The position numbers and the translations under genes are program-made. DNA of 64,000 nucleotides, from contig NC_080424.1 of the NCBI RefSeq assembly GCF_029873635.1, positions 1,715,001 through 1,779,000 of the forward strand, in the 5' to 3' direction. The DNA comes from Malania oleifera (taxonomy: Eukaryota; Streptophyta; Magnoliopsida; Santalales; Ximeniaceae). Under the pieces are notes generated by a model, which searched no databases, was not told the DNA's origin, and saw only the letters and a program-made list of their open reading frames with translations. Shown here piece after piece: positions 1-12,886 of this stretch (position 1 is the first letter of the stretch; every line of letters begins with the position of its first letter).

Positions 1-515
1 ACATGCCAATGAAGTTGTATTGTGACAACAAAGCTGTCATAAGTATTGCTCAAAATCCAGTACAACTTGACCGCACAAAGCATGTAGATATTGACATGTC
101 ATAAAAGAGAAGATTGATAGTGGAGCTGTTTGCATGCCTTTTGTTCCTACTACTCAACAAATAGCCGATATTTTCACCAAAGGACTTTTTAGACCTAGTT
201 TTGAGCTCTTTGTAAGCAAGTTGGGCATGATAGATATCTACGCTCCAACTTGAGGGAGGGTGTCGGATTTCTAGGGAATAAATTAGGAAATTCTATTTTT
301 TAAAATCTGAAATTACTATTTCAGTTTCTAGTAGTTTCACTTTCCTGTTTTCTAGCCTAGAGATTTGCTGATTTGATTTGCTGATTTTGTGGTGATTTGA
401 TTTGCTGATTTTGTGGTGTTCCTAATTTGGTGGCCTTCCTCTACTATTTATCTTGTAATCGTGCCTCTTGAAATTACATAAGAATGGTTATTCTTCTTCT
501 AAAAAATCCTTCACA
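1..515 (+). mobile_element. Ty1/copia retroelement, 3' end (RNase H tail, polypurine tract, 3' LTR)
   Basis: Bases 1-255 translate, with one internal stop, as the C-terminal RNase H end of a copia polyprotein: a segment with [14 protein letters not shown], then RTKHVDID, then IADIFTKGL, then LGMIDIYAPT and a stop. A purine-rich tract (gagggaggg) directly precedes a 255-bp LTR at 261-515 that begins TGTCGG and ends TCACA. The 5' part of the element lies outside the window, so the target-site duplication cannot be tested. It runs in the same direction as the downstream coiled-coil gene and probably sits in one of its introns (inference). The wording of its tail resembles the two larger copia elements in this window. 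Confidence 0.88.
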
Positions 516-601
516 GTTTAAGTAGGTTAAGGGCAATCAAGGAATAAATGTTTGATACTTGGCTGCCAGTTTCTTTATTTTGCCCTTGTTTTTTCTTATA
601 G

Positions 602-3600
602 ACACTGGAGCTTATTCAACAAGAACGAGTCTGCTTATCTGCCAAACTCCTGGAGAAAAGGTAAGCTGGGAAAGAGAAAATGTACAGAAGATTAAACAAA
701 ACCAGCTGTTGAGATATATATGCTATTACAGTGCTTACTATATCAAAGTTGCAGAGGATATGAATGCCAAGTTAAAAGAACAACAGGTTTGTTTCCTGAA
801 TTTCAGTTCATGTAGATTTGTTCTTATTCAGACCCTGATGTACCTTTTATTAATGAGGGTCTCCTGTTTTGTGTAGGACTGGGTCAATTCTCACAAAATT
901 TGCAAAGATGCAGGAGCGCTTGCAGTGGTACTTCTTTTAAAGCCTATGTTTTTTATCTGCCAATGTGATTTTCCACTTTCAACTGATGTTTGTAAGCCCA
1001 GTTGGACTCAATTTCTAGTGGGAGTAATTAAGAAGTGCATCATTGTTATATGGAGTAATGAAGGACAGCCTATGGAGAGTTTTAGGTGCATATGCTCTAG
1101 GCATAAATTTAGAGATCAGGATTTTTACTTTGAAGATATTTAGATTATATAATTTTATTTGCTCTACCCTTCTTTTTTTAAAGCATTGTAGAAATTTAAA
1201 AGTGAAACTGTAAGTTCTTATGTTTTTTGGGTAGGTAAAAAATAAAAATAAAGATAATGAAACTCTAATTTATATAATGTCAACATCCATCTGCTTTTTT
1301 TGGGCTACCTCAATGAAATTTCTTGAGTAAGACATTACGGTGGTTATTTTTGGAGGTTGGGGGGGTGGGGGCTCTGTGGCCGGGTGGGCTTCATGATGTC
1401 TTTTATACCTTACTCTTATCACTGAAAGAGTTCTTCTGGTGGTCCTGCTGCTGAGAACTTTACGCAGGTCAAGGATGAACATGATGTACAAATGGGTGAA
1501 ATTGGAGGTATGCCTAAATTTTATCAATGCTTATTAAGTTGTATTTTTTTAAATATTTCAAGGTATTTAATGGCCTTGACAATCGATTATTTCTTACTAA
1601 TCAACAGCGATTGGGAAGAGTTCTTTGATTCATTATTTTGGGATTCATGTTTGGTACCATCTCTTGTCATTTTGAGGTGATAATACTGATTACATATTTT
1701 AGGAAGAGGGGGGGGGGGGGGGGGAAGAAGAAAAGAAAAGTTTCTATATGGATTGTGTTTTTCTTATGGCATGCCAGTGACCTCTCATATAATGCAATTA
1801 TCTTGAACACGTGACAGATATTCTAGGTTCTGTTTTTCCATGTAAACAATGAAAGAGTGACTGAACAACCTTACATTGTTTCCCCATGAAATATTGATTA
1901 AGCTTGCTTCATGGGACAAATAGTTATATTCAAACTACGAGATCCCTTTGGAATAGCCATTTCCTTGGCCAACCTGCCTGATGTGATGTAACAGGTTGGT
2001 CTGTGGAATAACCATTTATTTTGAGCTGAGTCTTTCCTCTTTTCCTTGAGATAAAAGCAGTTGGCTGCTGGATCAGTAACAGTGAACGCACTGAATATGG
2101 CAGGGAATTGCTGAAAGCATTAGATACCTAGATAACAACATGGATTTGGAAGATGAACTACCTTATCCAGTTTCATGTCTGAGTTGGGCAAACTGAATTT
2201 CTAATTAAGCCTTTTAAGCATTATATGCTATAAGAAAACATGAAAAGTACACTGGCATCTATTGTGCAAACATTTACTAGTGCATGCAAGGGGTAAATGT
2301 GTTCTGTGAGTTGTAGGCAGGGGACCTATCATTTGAAAGGGGGGGAGAGTGCCATAGTTATCATAGATAATAGTGTATATCAGTACTGTTTTCATATGTT
2401 AGGACTTTACTTGCAGGGAAGGCTAGCATTGTGAGCCAATCCATTGAAGATAGCCAGGTGTGAACCTTTTTTACATCATTGTTTAGCTAGATGGAGTTCT
2501 GGTTTTCCTTACATCTTCATAGTTGCAGGGTGATGAAGCAAAGAACTTGATGATCAAGTTGGAGTCTGCTAAGGATAAGCTCGAAAAGATTGCTCTAATG
2601 AAACCCGGACTTGTTATGGAGAATAGCAAGGTTCAGTTATTAAAGTTTGATTGTCATAACTTCAATATGGTCATGTAAATCTTGAGTCATAATAAAATTA
2701 TCTTTAATTATAAGAAAAAAGCATGAAGTATCAAAATGGTTTGAGGCATTATTTATTCGTCATAATATAGAAATTTATTTAAGAGAGAAGGAAATAGTTA
2801 CAAAAAAAATAATGAAAAGTCAATAGGAGGAATAGGAATCCTACGAAATGACAACAAAAGCTAAAGAAAGATAATCCAATACAACTCTAATGAAGCAAGA
2901 CGCTCCAATCTCTTTGCTAGTCTTCTAAAGAAACATTTCTAAGCAGGCCATGAGTAGAGCACCATAAAGACACAAGAAATACCACTCTGCTCATAATCAA
3001 ATGAATAAAAGCAACAAGCCCCTTTAAATTTATGTTGTTCATCTCTAACCAAATATGCCGTAATGACTGAATAACATCAATAACATGCAACAACAACGGG
3101 CCTGTCCTCCCTTTTACCTTCCAATACCTCTAAAAATAACTAGATAGAAAGCATCCAAAGAAGGAGTAACTCAATGCTCCCAAAGAATACCAAACAAGCT
3201 AAAAGAGTCCAAGAAAAAAGACCATGTAAGAAAAGATGAGAGCAATACTCCTTACTCCTAAAACAAGGGACACAAAAATCTGGTGACAAGGCCTTATTTG
3301 GTCTTTGCTTTTGAAGCACATCTTTAATATTGACTTCATTAAGGATCACAGTCCAGTCAAATGCCTTTATCTTTGAGGGAACTTTAACTCTCCAGAGAAA
3401 AGAATGAAGACGAAAAAGTTTAGTGTTAAGAGCATGATTCAATTGAGAAAAGAAAGACTTGCAAGAGAAGTCCCCGGAGGAATCAAGAAACCAGATTCTT
3501 CTATTCCTCCCCATGTGATTTTGAAAGGAGTCAAGCACATTCAACCACTGGTCAAGATCATTCGTCTCCCTCTCATTAAGGTTTCTCAGAAAATAAAAAT

Positions 3601-6439
3601 CCAAAGATCAGCCACCCTCCTGGAAGAAAAAGGAAATTTGAGATTGGATAATTGTGAAGGTTGGATAAAAGAAACACACAATGATGCAAACAAGCCAAAG
3701 AGGCTTCCCAATCCAAACATCTTTCCAAATCCATAATTTCTCTTCATTACAAACCTTGTAATGAACGTTGGGAGCAAAAAGATGATAAACTTGTCACGCA
3801 AATTTCCAAGGCTCTAGTAAGTAATGTTAGTTTCAACTTTAGCACCTCACCCATTTTTATTGAAGATGAAATTTACTATTAATCACCTCCTCACTAAGAA
3901 AATGCTTTTGAATACCAAATTACCAAGACAAACCCCCTCCCTCTTAGACCTACTCATTGTCTCCCACCTACAAGATGATTTGAGGTATAATGGCTGGCTA
4001 GTAGGATAATGAAATATCTAAGGGTGATTTGGCCCCCTGGATTAACTTCTCCTTTGAAAAATCAAAAGTTGAGCATAACACATTTAGTGAACAGATTTTC
4101 AGCTTTTAAAAAAGCTGACTTTTAGTGTTTGTGGGAACTTTTAGAAGTTACAGATTTGAAGCTTTTTAAAAGCTAAAAGTTAGTTTTTTTCCAACAAAAT
4201 TTTCTATTCCGTTGTTGTCCTTAGTTTTTTTTCAAATAATTATCTATTTTTGGTCATTTTAAATGTTTTTATGTACCTCACAACTTTTTTACCAAACATT
4301 CAGGGTTAGTTTTTCACAGGGGGACATACAATTTTTACAAGAATTTCTACCAGCTCCTTTTCATCAGTTCTTTCTTTCTTTCTTAAAAGTTCTTTTCAAA
4401 AGTGGGGCCTAACTAAGCCTAAGATTTGGATATATTTTTATTCAATCATTTATATACTTCCAGCTTTTTTAGGTAATCCACTAATGAATTGTCTATACAT
4501 TCACTCTTTTTAGTGTTTTTTTTTTAATAAAATTTTTAGAAGACCTGATTGACCAAAATTGACATCAGGCACTTCAAATAATTCATCATTTCATTATTGT
4601 GTTTCCAGTGGAAATTAGCACCCGTTTGGCAGATTATATATGTGGTTGAGTCACAGGAAGAGCTAGATGGACATTCATAGCATGCTGGAGGTTTTAAAGC
4701 ACATTAAATGATTTTCAGATTTTTATTGACCAGATGGGGACAAACTATTTTGGTTTTTTTCCAATGGGTTTCTTTGTCCATGATCATGTAAATTGGTGGA
4801 AAAGGATTCATGTACCTGACTCTACCTAGTGGGACTTAAGGCTTGGCTTGTTGTTGTTGGGTTTCGTTACATCTGAAGAGAAGTAGATGGAGTTATATCT
4901 TTCTGCTTCTAGGCTTGAGTATTTCTAACCTGTCAATTTTAAAAAAGGAAAATTATGAGCTTAAATTTTTATATTTTATTTTCAAACAAAATTTTGTATA
5001 GATGTATTATTTTGTTTTGATTTCGTTTAGGGTTTAAGATTTCTCTCTCTTAAACTAAATTGCTTCTAATCAAGTTGAAGCTTTTCAAGAGCCCCCTTCC
5101 CACCAGCCGACTTGAAAAAAAGGAGGGAAAATAAAATTCATTAGGTTTTTCATACAAAAAAAAATTTATTAGAGGAAGAAAAGGGTAAAACTGGATGAGA
5201 TAAAGATAAAAAGGAAATAAAATTTAAAAAATGAAGAACATCCATTCAGAAGCCCCTTTTTAATGCTCCACTCGTCACATAATTAATGGAGCTCTGTAAA
5301 TTATTCACTTCCTGTTCCAATTCTCTCTCTTTATAGTTCTTTTCACTGAGTAGCCATTTTCATCATTGGATAGTTTTTTTTTTTTCACTTGAATCTGTTA
5401 TTATCTCGAGGCTAATTGTTCTTCTGTTTTAGATGAAGGAGTCTATTGAACAACTGAAATGTCATATGAATGATTTAAAGGTAAATTTGTATTTTCTGTG
5501 TGCACGCATTGACACATTTATGAGCCCGACTGTTAATGCCAAACTTGATGTGATCAGAAAATGTTGTGGACAGAACTTCCTTTTTTTTTTATTTTTTCCT
5601 CGGCCACTTTGCACTGCTTTCTTAACTTCTCCAAAGAATCACATTGCAAGATTTTGTCATAGTAAATTGATAATTCTTTTGTGACAGTGCTGACTGTGGA
5701 ACTGTGGGGTTTAGAAATAAATTTCCAAACTTCTTACATATTTTGTGAGTAGATTAGATGTTGGCTTCCAGAGGCATGAGTGTGTGTGTGTGCCAATTTG
5801 CATGTGTGCGACTCTGCAGGAATCTGTTTTTTATGTCTTCTTTATTTTAATGGATGGGTGACCATAGCCAGAACTAAGGGTGATGGATATAAGTATCTTA
5901 GAAGAGGAACACAGAGCTCTCTTATCTGATAAAGCTGGAGAAATTGAGTATTTGCAGTCTTTGCAGGAACAGATTGAGAAACTGAAGGTAACATTATTGT
6001 TTGCCTTTTTCTTTTTCTTCTTCTTTTGTTTTGTTTTTTTTTTTGTTTTTATTTGCGCATTTTACAGACATTAGACAGTATGTTTAGCATCTGTCTGATG
6101 ATGTGATAAATTGACTGTTGGGCTTGGCAATTTATGAGTTCCAGTGAAGGATCAAGATTTGATGCTTGTGAATTGAATCGCTTCAACATGATGATTTGTC
6201 ACTGCATTTTTTTTCATTGATAGGAAGATGGTGGTTTTGAAAACCATGGAAAATTTAGTGAGTTATTGGAGATTGTAAATCATTGCAGAGCAAATGGTGC
6301 ACATTCAAGGGTGTCCTTTAACCATTTGAAAAGGTCTCAATCTTTCCATGGTTGTCTCTGCTTTTTGCAGGGAATTTCGCACACGATTGGATGTTCTTGT
6401 GGAGTTAAGTACAGGGTGCAAGTGGGCCTTTGTGCTTGA
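602..6439 (+). CDS. Unidentified coiled-coil protein, 3' part of the gene (nine exons)
   Basis: I do not recognise the family. Nine segments flanked by AG and GT join in one frame without a stop: 602-660, 732-786, 877-927, 1429-1507, 2417-2457, 2529-2630, 5433-5480, 5868-5987 and 6371-6439, giving 207 residues and a TGA at 6437-6439. The product is rich in Glu, Lys, Leu and Gln with heptad-like stretches (for example LEEEHRALLSDKAGEIEYLQ), as expected of a coiled coil. It ends in a short Cys-containing tail, CSCGVKYRVQVGLCA, which could be a small metal-binding or structural motif (inference). The acceptor of exon 4 (GAAAG) is weak. The N-terminal exons are upstream of the window or were disrupted near the copia element at 1-515. 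The intron 2631-5432 contains an antisense LINE relic. An alternative last exon starting at 6224 is also in frame. Function unknown; a pseudogene is not excluded. Confidence 0.62.
1708..1724. repeat. Poly-G run (17 bases)
   Basis: Uninterrupted G tract inside an intron of the coiled-coil gene, between exons 4 and 5. Length is likely variable and error-prone. Confidence 0.95.
2780..4010 (-). mobile_element. L1-type LINE relic, reverse-transcriptase zinc-binding region
   Basis: On the minus strand 3604-3140 reads as the C-terminal zinc-binding (zf-RVT) region typical of plant L1-type LINEs. It shows a GDFSCKSFF segment, then FLWRVKVPSKIKAF, then a Cys-rich stretch with CVPCFRSKEYCSHLFLHG. Upstream, 3801-3586 continues the homology in another frame (FGKMFGLGSLFGLFASLC and SSRRVADLW), so the copy carries frameshifts. 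It is antisense to the coiled-coil gene and lies within that gene's 2.8-kb intron. The reverse-transcriptase core and endonuclease are not present here, so this is a 5'-truncated dead copy. Outer boundaries are approximate. Confidence 0.8.
4040..4340. repeat. AT-rich region with AGCTTTT palindromic motifs, possible MITE relic
   Basis: Contains repeated and inverted copies of AGCTTTTAAAAAAGCT-like sequence and AAAAGTTAG/CTTTTAGTG motifs within about 170 bases. Such self-complementary AT-rich stretches are common in plant miniature elements, but no clear terminal inverted repeat or target-site duplication was found. Confidence 0.3.
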
Positions 6440-7101
6440 CTACTTTGAACCTCGGTACATGAGACATGGAGCGCTTGAGAGGCTGAGAGAATAAAATTTT
6501 TTTGATTTCTTCAGCATACAAAATCAGTGAATAGGTAAATGTGCAAATAAATAATAAATATTCTTTTCTACTAAATATGTACCCTGATATGGTTATGTTG
6601 CTAGAGCATTGATATAGAGAGAGAGTTGGGAAAGTTTGAGTTGTTTTTGAGTGAAAAGAAATGCTAGACATGAGAATACTATCATATGCTGTTTGGAGCA
6701 TTATTATACATAGAATGCTTAGCTGGTTCTTAAAAGCTCAGCGGGAAGCAAAATGGAGCAGAATTTGATTTGTTTTCATTAAAATTATGACTCCGCTTTA
6801 CAGTTGACACCAAAGGCCATGATTGCATGAGTGCCAACTCGCCAAACCCTGTGCATGACCCTGTGCGTGACTGTGTGTGTGAGCACAAGTGAGGGGTCTG
6901 GATTGTTATGAATATTGAACATTTCAGGGGTCATCTTTTTTCAGTTGATGTAGATAGTGTCAATTGACATTTTTGAGACCTGCTTTAGATGTACATTCAA
7001 GTTGTATTTTGTATTCATATTCTTTATGATTGTGTTTTCTATATAATTATATGCATAAAAAAACACACAAAGAAAAAGAGAAAATGAGGGGAAAACTTGC
7101 G
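6440..7101. other. Intergenic region between convergent genes
   Basis: Holds the presumed 3' untranslated regions of the plus-strand coiled-coil gene and the minus-strand SPS gene. AT-rich, with AATAAA-like words at several places. No further coding signal seen. Confidence 0.6.
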
Positions 7102-10100
7102 TCACTTGATCCCACAAGTATCCAGACTTGTTGAGATACTGTTGGTTTCATAACCCTCGATAAATATAGTGTTAGGCCTGTCTTGTGGGACCACATCTTC
7201 CCTTTTAAAACTATCATCACCTCGAAGGAGCTTCTCACTGCCATGCTCCACTGAGCCTCTCAGAATAAAGGTCTTGTGGAGGCCGGCCAGCAGGTCTTCG
7301 TAATCTGTATCTCCAACTTCTCCGACAAACACAACCATTTTGGATAGATCAATTCCCCACCTGATTGAAAGATACCTGCATAACACATGCATGTGAGCAC
7401 TCACATCAGGGGTGAAAGATTTTTTTTTTTGTTGGGGGGGGGGGGGTGCAGGAGGAGAGAGAAAGGTCTGACCTTAGTGCCTGGGTCCTTGATGCAAATA
7501 ATGGTACCACATTCAGCCTGGATGCAGCATGTGTGTAGACAAGGTTGCATCTGAAGCCTCTCATCCGCAGGCTCTGACGCAGGTCATCGATTTTCCGGGT
7601 CTGGCATCCATGGATTCAAAGCATCATTAGAATTTAGCAAGGTGGTACTTTTATAGAATCATTTTCCTTTGCTAAACTAATCCTTATGAGTTTTAATTTC
7701 TGCCTTTTGTTCGCCAACTAACACTAAAGGTTGGGGCTAGTAATGTCTCACCTTAGCTCCTGGTTTCACTCTGTACGCGTAGCACCGAGAGCTACACCCA
7801 CTCCCATACTCCACGATGTCATCCTGAGTGCCGTCTTCAAGTTTAGCTAGCCTCATCACCATTGATCTCACATTCTCACCAGGCCACCTGTACTCAACAT
7901 GGGCTTCATAGTCCACATCAGCTACCAAATCCTTCCATGGGTAGTACATTTCACTCCCACTATTACAAACGACAGCATCAAAATCTTCTAAATTTACTTG
8001 GCAACATTTCAGTGCTTCTATAGTCTCCCGTAAACTTGAACCAGTTAACAATACAAATCCTGTCTGGCCTGAGCCTCTGCCAGCAGCTTTCCTCACATTC
8101 CCTATGACTGTTGGAAAGGTTTCTGTGCAATCTCCATGAGTGGAATAACCATCCACAGCTATTACAGCCAGCCTCTGCCTTCTACCTGGACAGTAAGAAA
8201 TGGAGGGATAGCCATTAGAGGAAGCCATATGGGTTATGGTTTCAATAAGTTCCTTCTCCCTGGTTGCTACATCAACCTCTCCATTAAGCTTGAAGTCTCC
8301 ATCAATTGAAAATTTTAAGGAAAGGTCTTCCACATCCCTTAGTGAATCGCTCATAGGTTCTTCACGAGCAGGGATGATTTCGATACGGGTTGTAGGGTGA
8401 CGGTTGCTGCAGTGCTTGATGTGGGAAAGGTAATTGCAGCAGTGTTCTGGCCACGAAAAGCGGTGGATGTTCTTTAATCCGTTCTTCCGGCACTCAAGCC
8501 AAAGGTTTTTGTCAGCAACAAGTTTGAGGAGAGCATCTGATATGGCCTTTTGGTCATGCGGATCAATTAGAACACCATTGTTGAGCGCCTGATAGAAACA
8601 GGTTCCCGATCAATTATGCCTAGTAGTTTCATAAGATATCCTTTTTGTGGGTCCAGTAGGATTTTGTAAATAATCATTATAGTTACATCCCAAGCAGTTA
8701 GATCCCACCATGGAATAAGGTTGCAGCCCAAAATTCAACTAGAATGCTTCATGCCTGTTTTTTCTAGTTCAGATCATAATACAATCATATATCAGTGATA
8801 ACCATTACCTTGAGAATATCTACAGGCCCGCCGTTTTTAGTGGCGACAACTGGTAAACCATAAGCAGCTGCCTGCAAGAAAGTAGGATGAGCCATAAGGA
8901 ATTCTTGCATGATCTTCTTTTCGGCTCAAAGCTAGACTTGCATAATACTGCAGATTCTGTGGGAGTCCTCAATTTAAGATTAGGTTTGAACCTTGCTAAG
9001 TTCACTATAAAAACCAAGACTCACTTCTATGACTGTGAGACCAAATGGTTCCACGAGTGCTGGATTGATGAAGACGCCCTCCAAGAAACAAACCCACCAG
9101 GATGGTATTACAATGTTAGTGTTGGCAGACTTAATATTTGCAGTTAAAGAGCATGTGTTGTGTATTGCCCACTTGGAACATGAGTTTTACCTTAGTTTTC
9201 GCAGCCAGGCGGTATATTTCAGGAACTTCGGATTGCGTATGGTGCTTGGGATAAGCAACCTGACCATACAGGTCATACCTGTCGATGAGCTTGAGCACTG
9301 ATGTAAGAACAACTGAACTGCTGTTGGGCATCTCTTCTATGTCATCTCTGTTACCTAATATTAGTGTCTGAAACAAGAGGATGTGTTAGTAGCAAACTCA
9401 GGTCAGTTATCGCTAACACATTGCTTGGATTATAAGTGCTGTGAAATTTTTTTTTTTATACCAAATTGGCTAGTTCTCGAAGGCGTCGACACTCTCCGAA
9501 AGCCTTGAGCAAAGTCATGACATTTTTCTTTGGATCTGGACGAGATAATGCAAGTATCATGGGCTTGTGAGGATTCGTGAAAAATCGCATTATCTGCATT
9601 ATGTTGAGAAAACACTGTTAGATTGCTTTTATTCAGTCTTTCGACATGCTGCGTGGAAATGAAATGATTTTATTCTTCATCATATTTAATATATATATAT
9701 ATTCATTCTCGGCGATGATCAACATCATTTTCCCCCCCTCCGTTTTGGCGCTAACTTCATTTTTACCCCTTGTGAGGAAATGCACGAGGAACACATGTTA
9801 TTGTGCCACTGACCTCAGACCATAGAGGAGGTAGATGCCTCTTTTTTTGAGTCCTATCGGAGCCAATCAATGACTTGAGATCCCCATCACCTTCCAATGA
9901 ATCCTGCACTGTAACGTTGCTGAAGTCCATCCCAGGTGTTATAACCTAAATTTCCATGCAATGATCAGAATGTGTGTCAGATGACTTAGCATGTTTTAGG
10001 CTATTAGTTCAAAAGATTGATGTCCATATATGTATGTATGTACCGCCATCCTTGGCATGTATCTTCCAAGGCAACTCACTCCGCGCCGTTTTCTGACCCT

Positions 10101-11090
10101 AAGCTTCCTCTCCAACTTGATATCAAACCCATCGTACAATCCCCACTGCTCTTCGATCTCTTGCCTGGTGCTGGTCACCACCATTTCGGCTGCATCCAGC
10201 CCCAACTCCTCTGCCTCAATCCGCCTCATTATCTTGTAGGTCGAGTTTATGTCCTCCTTGGAGAGCCGGCCCTGTTTGAGCAACTGCTCGAACTTGTTCC
10301 TTCCCAGTGAGTGCCCTGTGAGCACCATTGGAACATTCAGGGCCCCGGACAAGTGTGCAGCCACCTCCCCAGCATCGGCATAATGGCCGTGAATGACATA
10401 TGGCCACTCAGGCTTCCCCCCATTCACCTGTTCGCCCACAGACCTCGCCATGCTTGCTATGTGGCTGAGAGCCCCATCCACGAACTCAGATATGTGAGGC
10501 CAAAGTGACTCTTTTGGGATGTACCTGTTTGTGCAGGGATGTAGCTAATTAGTCATCTGCAGGTTCATTGAAGACTAGGGGTGTAGCTAATCAATTGACT
10601 ACTCAAGCACAGAAAAAATTTTAAGTTCTATTAGGTTTATGTTATTATGGAAAAACTCGAACCCAATTCATCAAATTACTCAAGTATTTAAATGCGGCCC
10701 AAGCTTGAATGCAGCTGAGTTGAATTGAGTTTAACGATAATATGAGTTGAGTTCGAGTGACTTGTGAGCTGACTTGAATTACTTGCACCACCATCATTGT
10801 TGAATACAATCCGAAACTACATGAAAAGGTTTTAAGTTGGTAAGATGCATACTTATGAGTGGGGCCACAGGGGAGGCGAACTATGTATGCGCCAGAGCAG
10901 GTGTCGCCACCACCATTAGAGGGGTAGGACAGCATTTCAATGGGCTCACCGTAGGTGGAATGGACCTCCGGGGAGGTGATCTGTCGAGTCAGTAGGTCGA
11001 CACGGTGCACTCCTTTTGTGTTGGCTAGAGCTCTTGCCAGTTCCACAACATATTTCACCTGAAAATAAAAAAAAAAAGATACTAATAATA

Positions 11091-11121
<31 letters not shown>

Positions 11122-12822
11122 AAGTATAAACACCATTTATTAAGCAAAATGTATGTGAAGGACTAATACCTGACCGCCTGTATCCGAATCTCTTCCAAGT
11201 TCCATGTTTTCTCCACGTACCAACCCATGCAGACTACATGTATCAACAATTCATTAACACAGGTTTGATCTTTGATACTTAAAAATATATTTGCATATTG
11301 GATATATTTAATTTTTTCCTTTTTTTTTTTTAAGCAAATTCCTGGCTTCAAAGGTTTGAAGAACTAAATTTGGAAAATACATCAGAAAAAAAAAATTTAA
11401 ATATTCAGATTAATATAGATATCTGTTACACTTTTAAAATCGTAAACACAAACTAATATATCATTTGGCACATGAGGTATGCGTGTAATATTGTTTTTAT
11501 TTTTTAATTAATCTAATGAAATTATTTTCTATGTTGCTAATTCACTCTATATGCTCCTGCACTGTTTGGGTGATATTAATTTGATTATTTTTTTTAGAAA
11601 TTAGATACAAGAAAAGAGTAATATATAGGCAGTATGAATGGGGAGATAGATATTTTATGGGTTCGATATAAGTAGGATATTTAGGATTTGTTTAGACGTA
11701 TAGGAAATAGTTTTTTTAATTATTAGATTTTTATATAACTACAAAATTATTAACTTGTTTTCTGTTTTTTCAAATTTCAAGATTTAATGTAAGAAGCCTA
11801 GGCAATAATGAAAAGATGTTTTACAACATTTGTGCACAAATATTGAAAATTGAAAAAGAATGTGGAATTTTTTGTAATTAATTAATTGAAAAAATTGAGA
11901 AGTAAGAAAAATCATTTTCTACAAATGAATTGGCTCATAATATTTTCTTATATTGTTAATTTTTACCATTCAATTAAAGGTAAAGGGTTATTAAGGAGGA
12001 AGAATTGTTTTCTATGTTTTTATAAAAATAAGTCGTGGGATGGGTCACATGTAGGTGCACACCGTCTTGTTTTAGGTTTTTTTTTTTTTTTTTTTTTTAT
12101 AATTAATTAAGTTTACTTTTTAAAATTGCATATTTAAAATATGATGAAAATTTGTTATAATTAGGAACAGTGGATTAAGAAATGGTTATATATAGGCAGT
12201 TGGGATTTGAAATTTAGGTCAGATATAAGTAGTTATAACTTTTTTATTATGTGTGCGCGAAAGTGGAGTCAGTTAGGGAGGGGAGGGGAGGGAACGAACC
12301 TGATGAGGACGATGTAGAGGTGGGTGGATGAGGAATCAGGAATATCATGATGGGACCAGATTTGCATATCAGAATTAATTCTGGGAATATTGCTGAGTGG
12401 TGGTAGTTGTGTAATTGCAGATGATTCTCCACCGGCTCCCGCTTTGATCTCCTTCTCCCCTTCCGAAAGCTCCGGAAGATCATCGGCGGCGTCGTTTCGA
12501 CCCTGCTCCCTCTCCAGTCTCCGTTTCGCCAGCCCTCTTGTATCCTCACATGCTATCTACATATATATATATATATATATAATATAATATAATATAAATA
12601 AAATTAATTGATTAATGGGAGGGAGGGAGGAAGGAAGGGAGGTAGCTAGCCTGTTTCTTTTTGCGGGCAAGATGCCAGATACGCCAGCACATGTTCTCAA
12701 GCCTGTTACCGCGTTCCCGAGCGCTGTTCCTTGTAGCTATCACCTGTACATACATAGATGCGCTACTCAATTACTCATCATCCCCATCCCCATCCCCATG
12801 CATGCATTTGTTTTTACACAAC

Positions 12823-12886
<64 letters not shown>

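Noticed and set aside
559-876. Open frame of 105 codons at the start of the coiled-coil gene
   Set aside because: It reads through two exons and the intron between them in the wrong frame. The spliced frame is supported by nine collinear exons.
2056-2130. Extra exon candidate in the coiled-coil gene (after AAAAGCAG)
   Set aside because: Its frame meets a stop before a donor, and the exons at 1429-1507 and 2417-2457 join in frame without it.
12390-12587. Plus-strand open frame opposite SPS exon 3
   Set aside because: Shadow of the conserved SPS coding exon.
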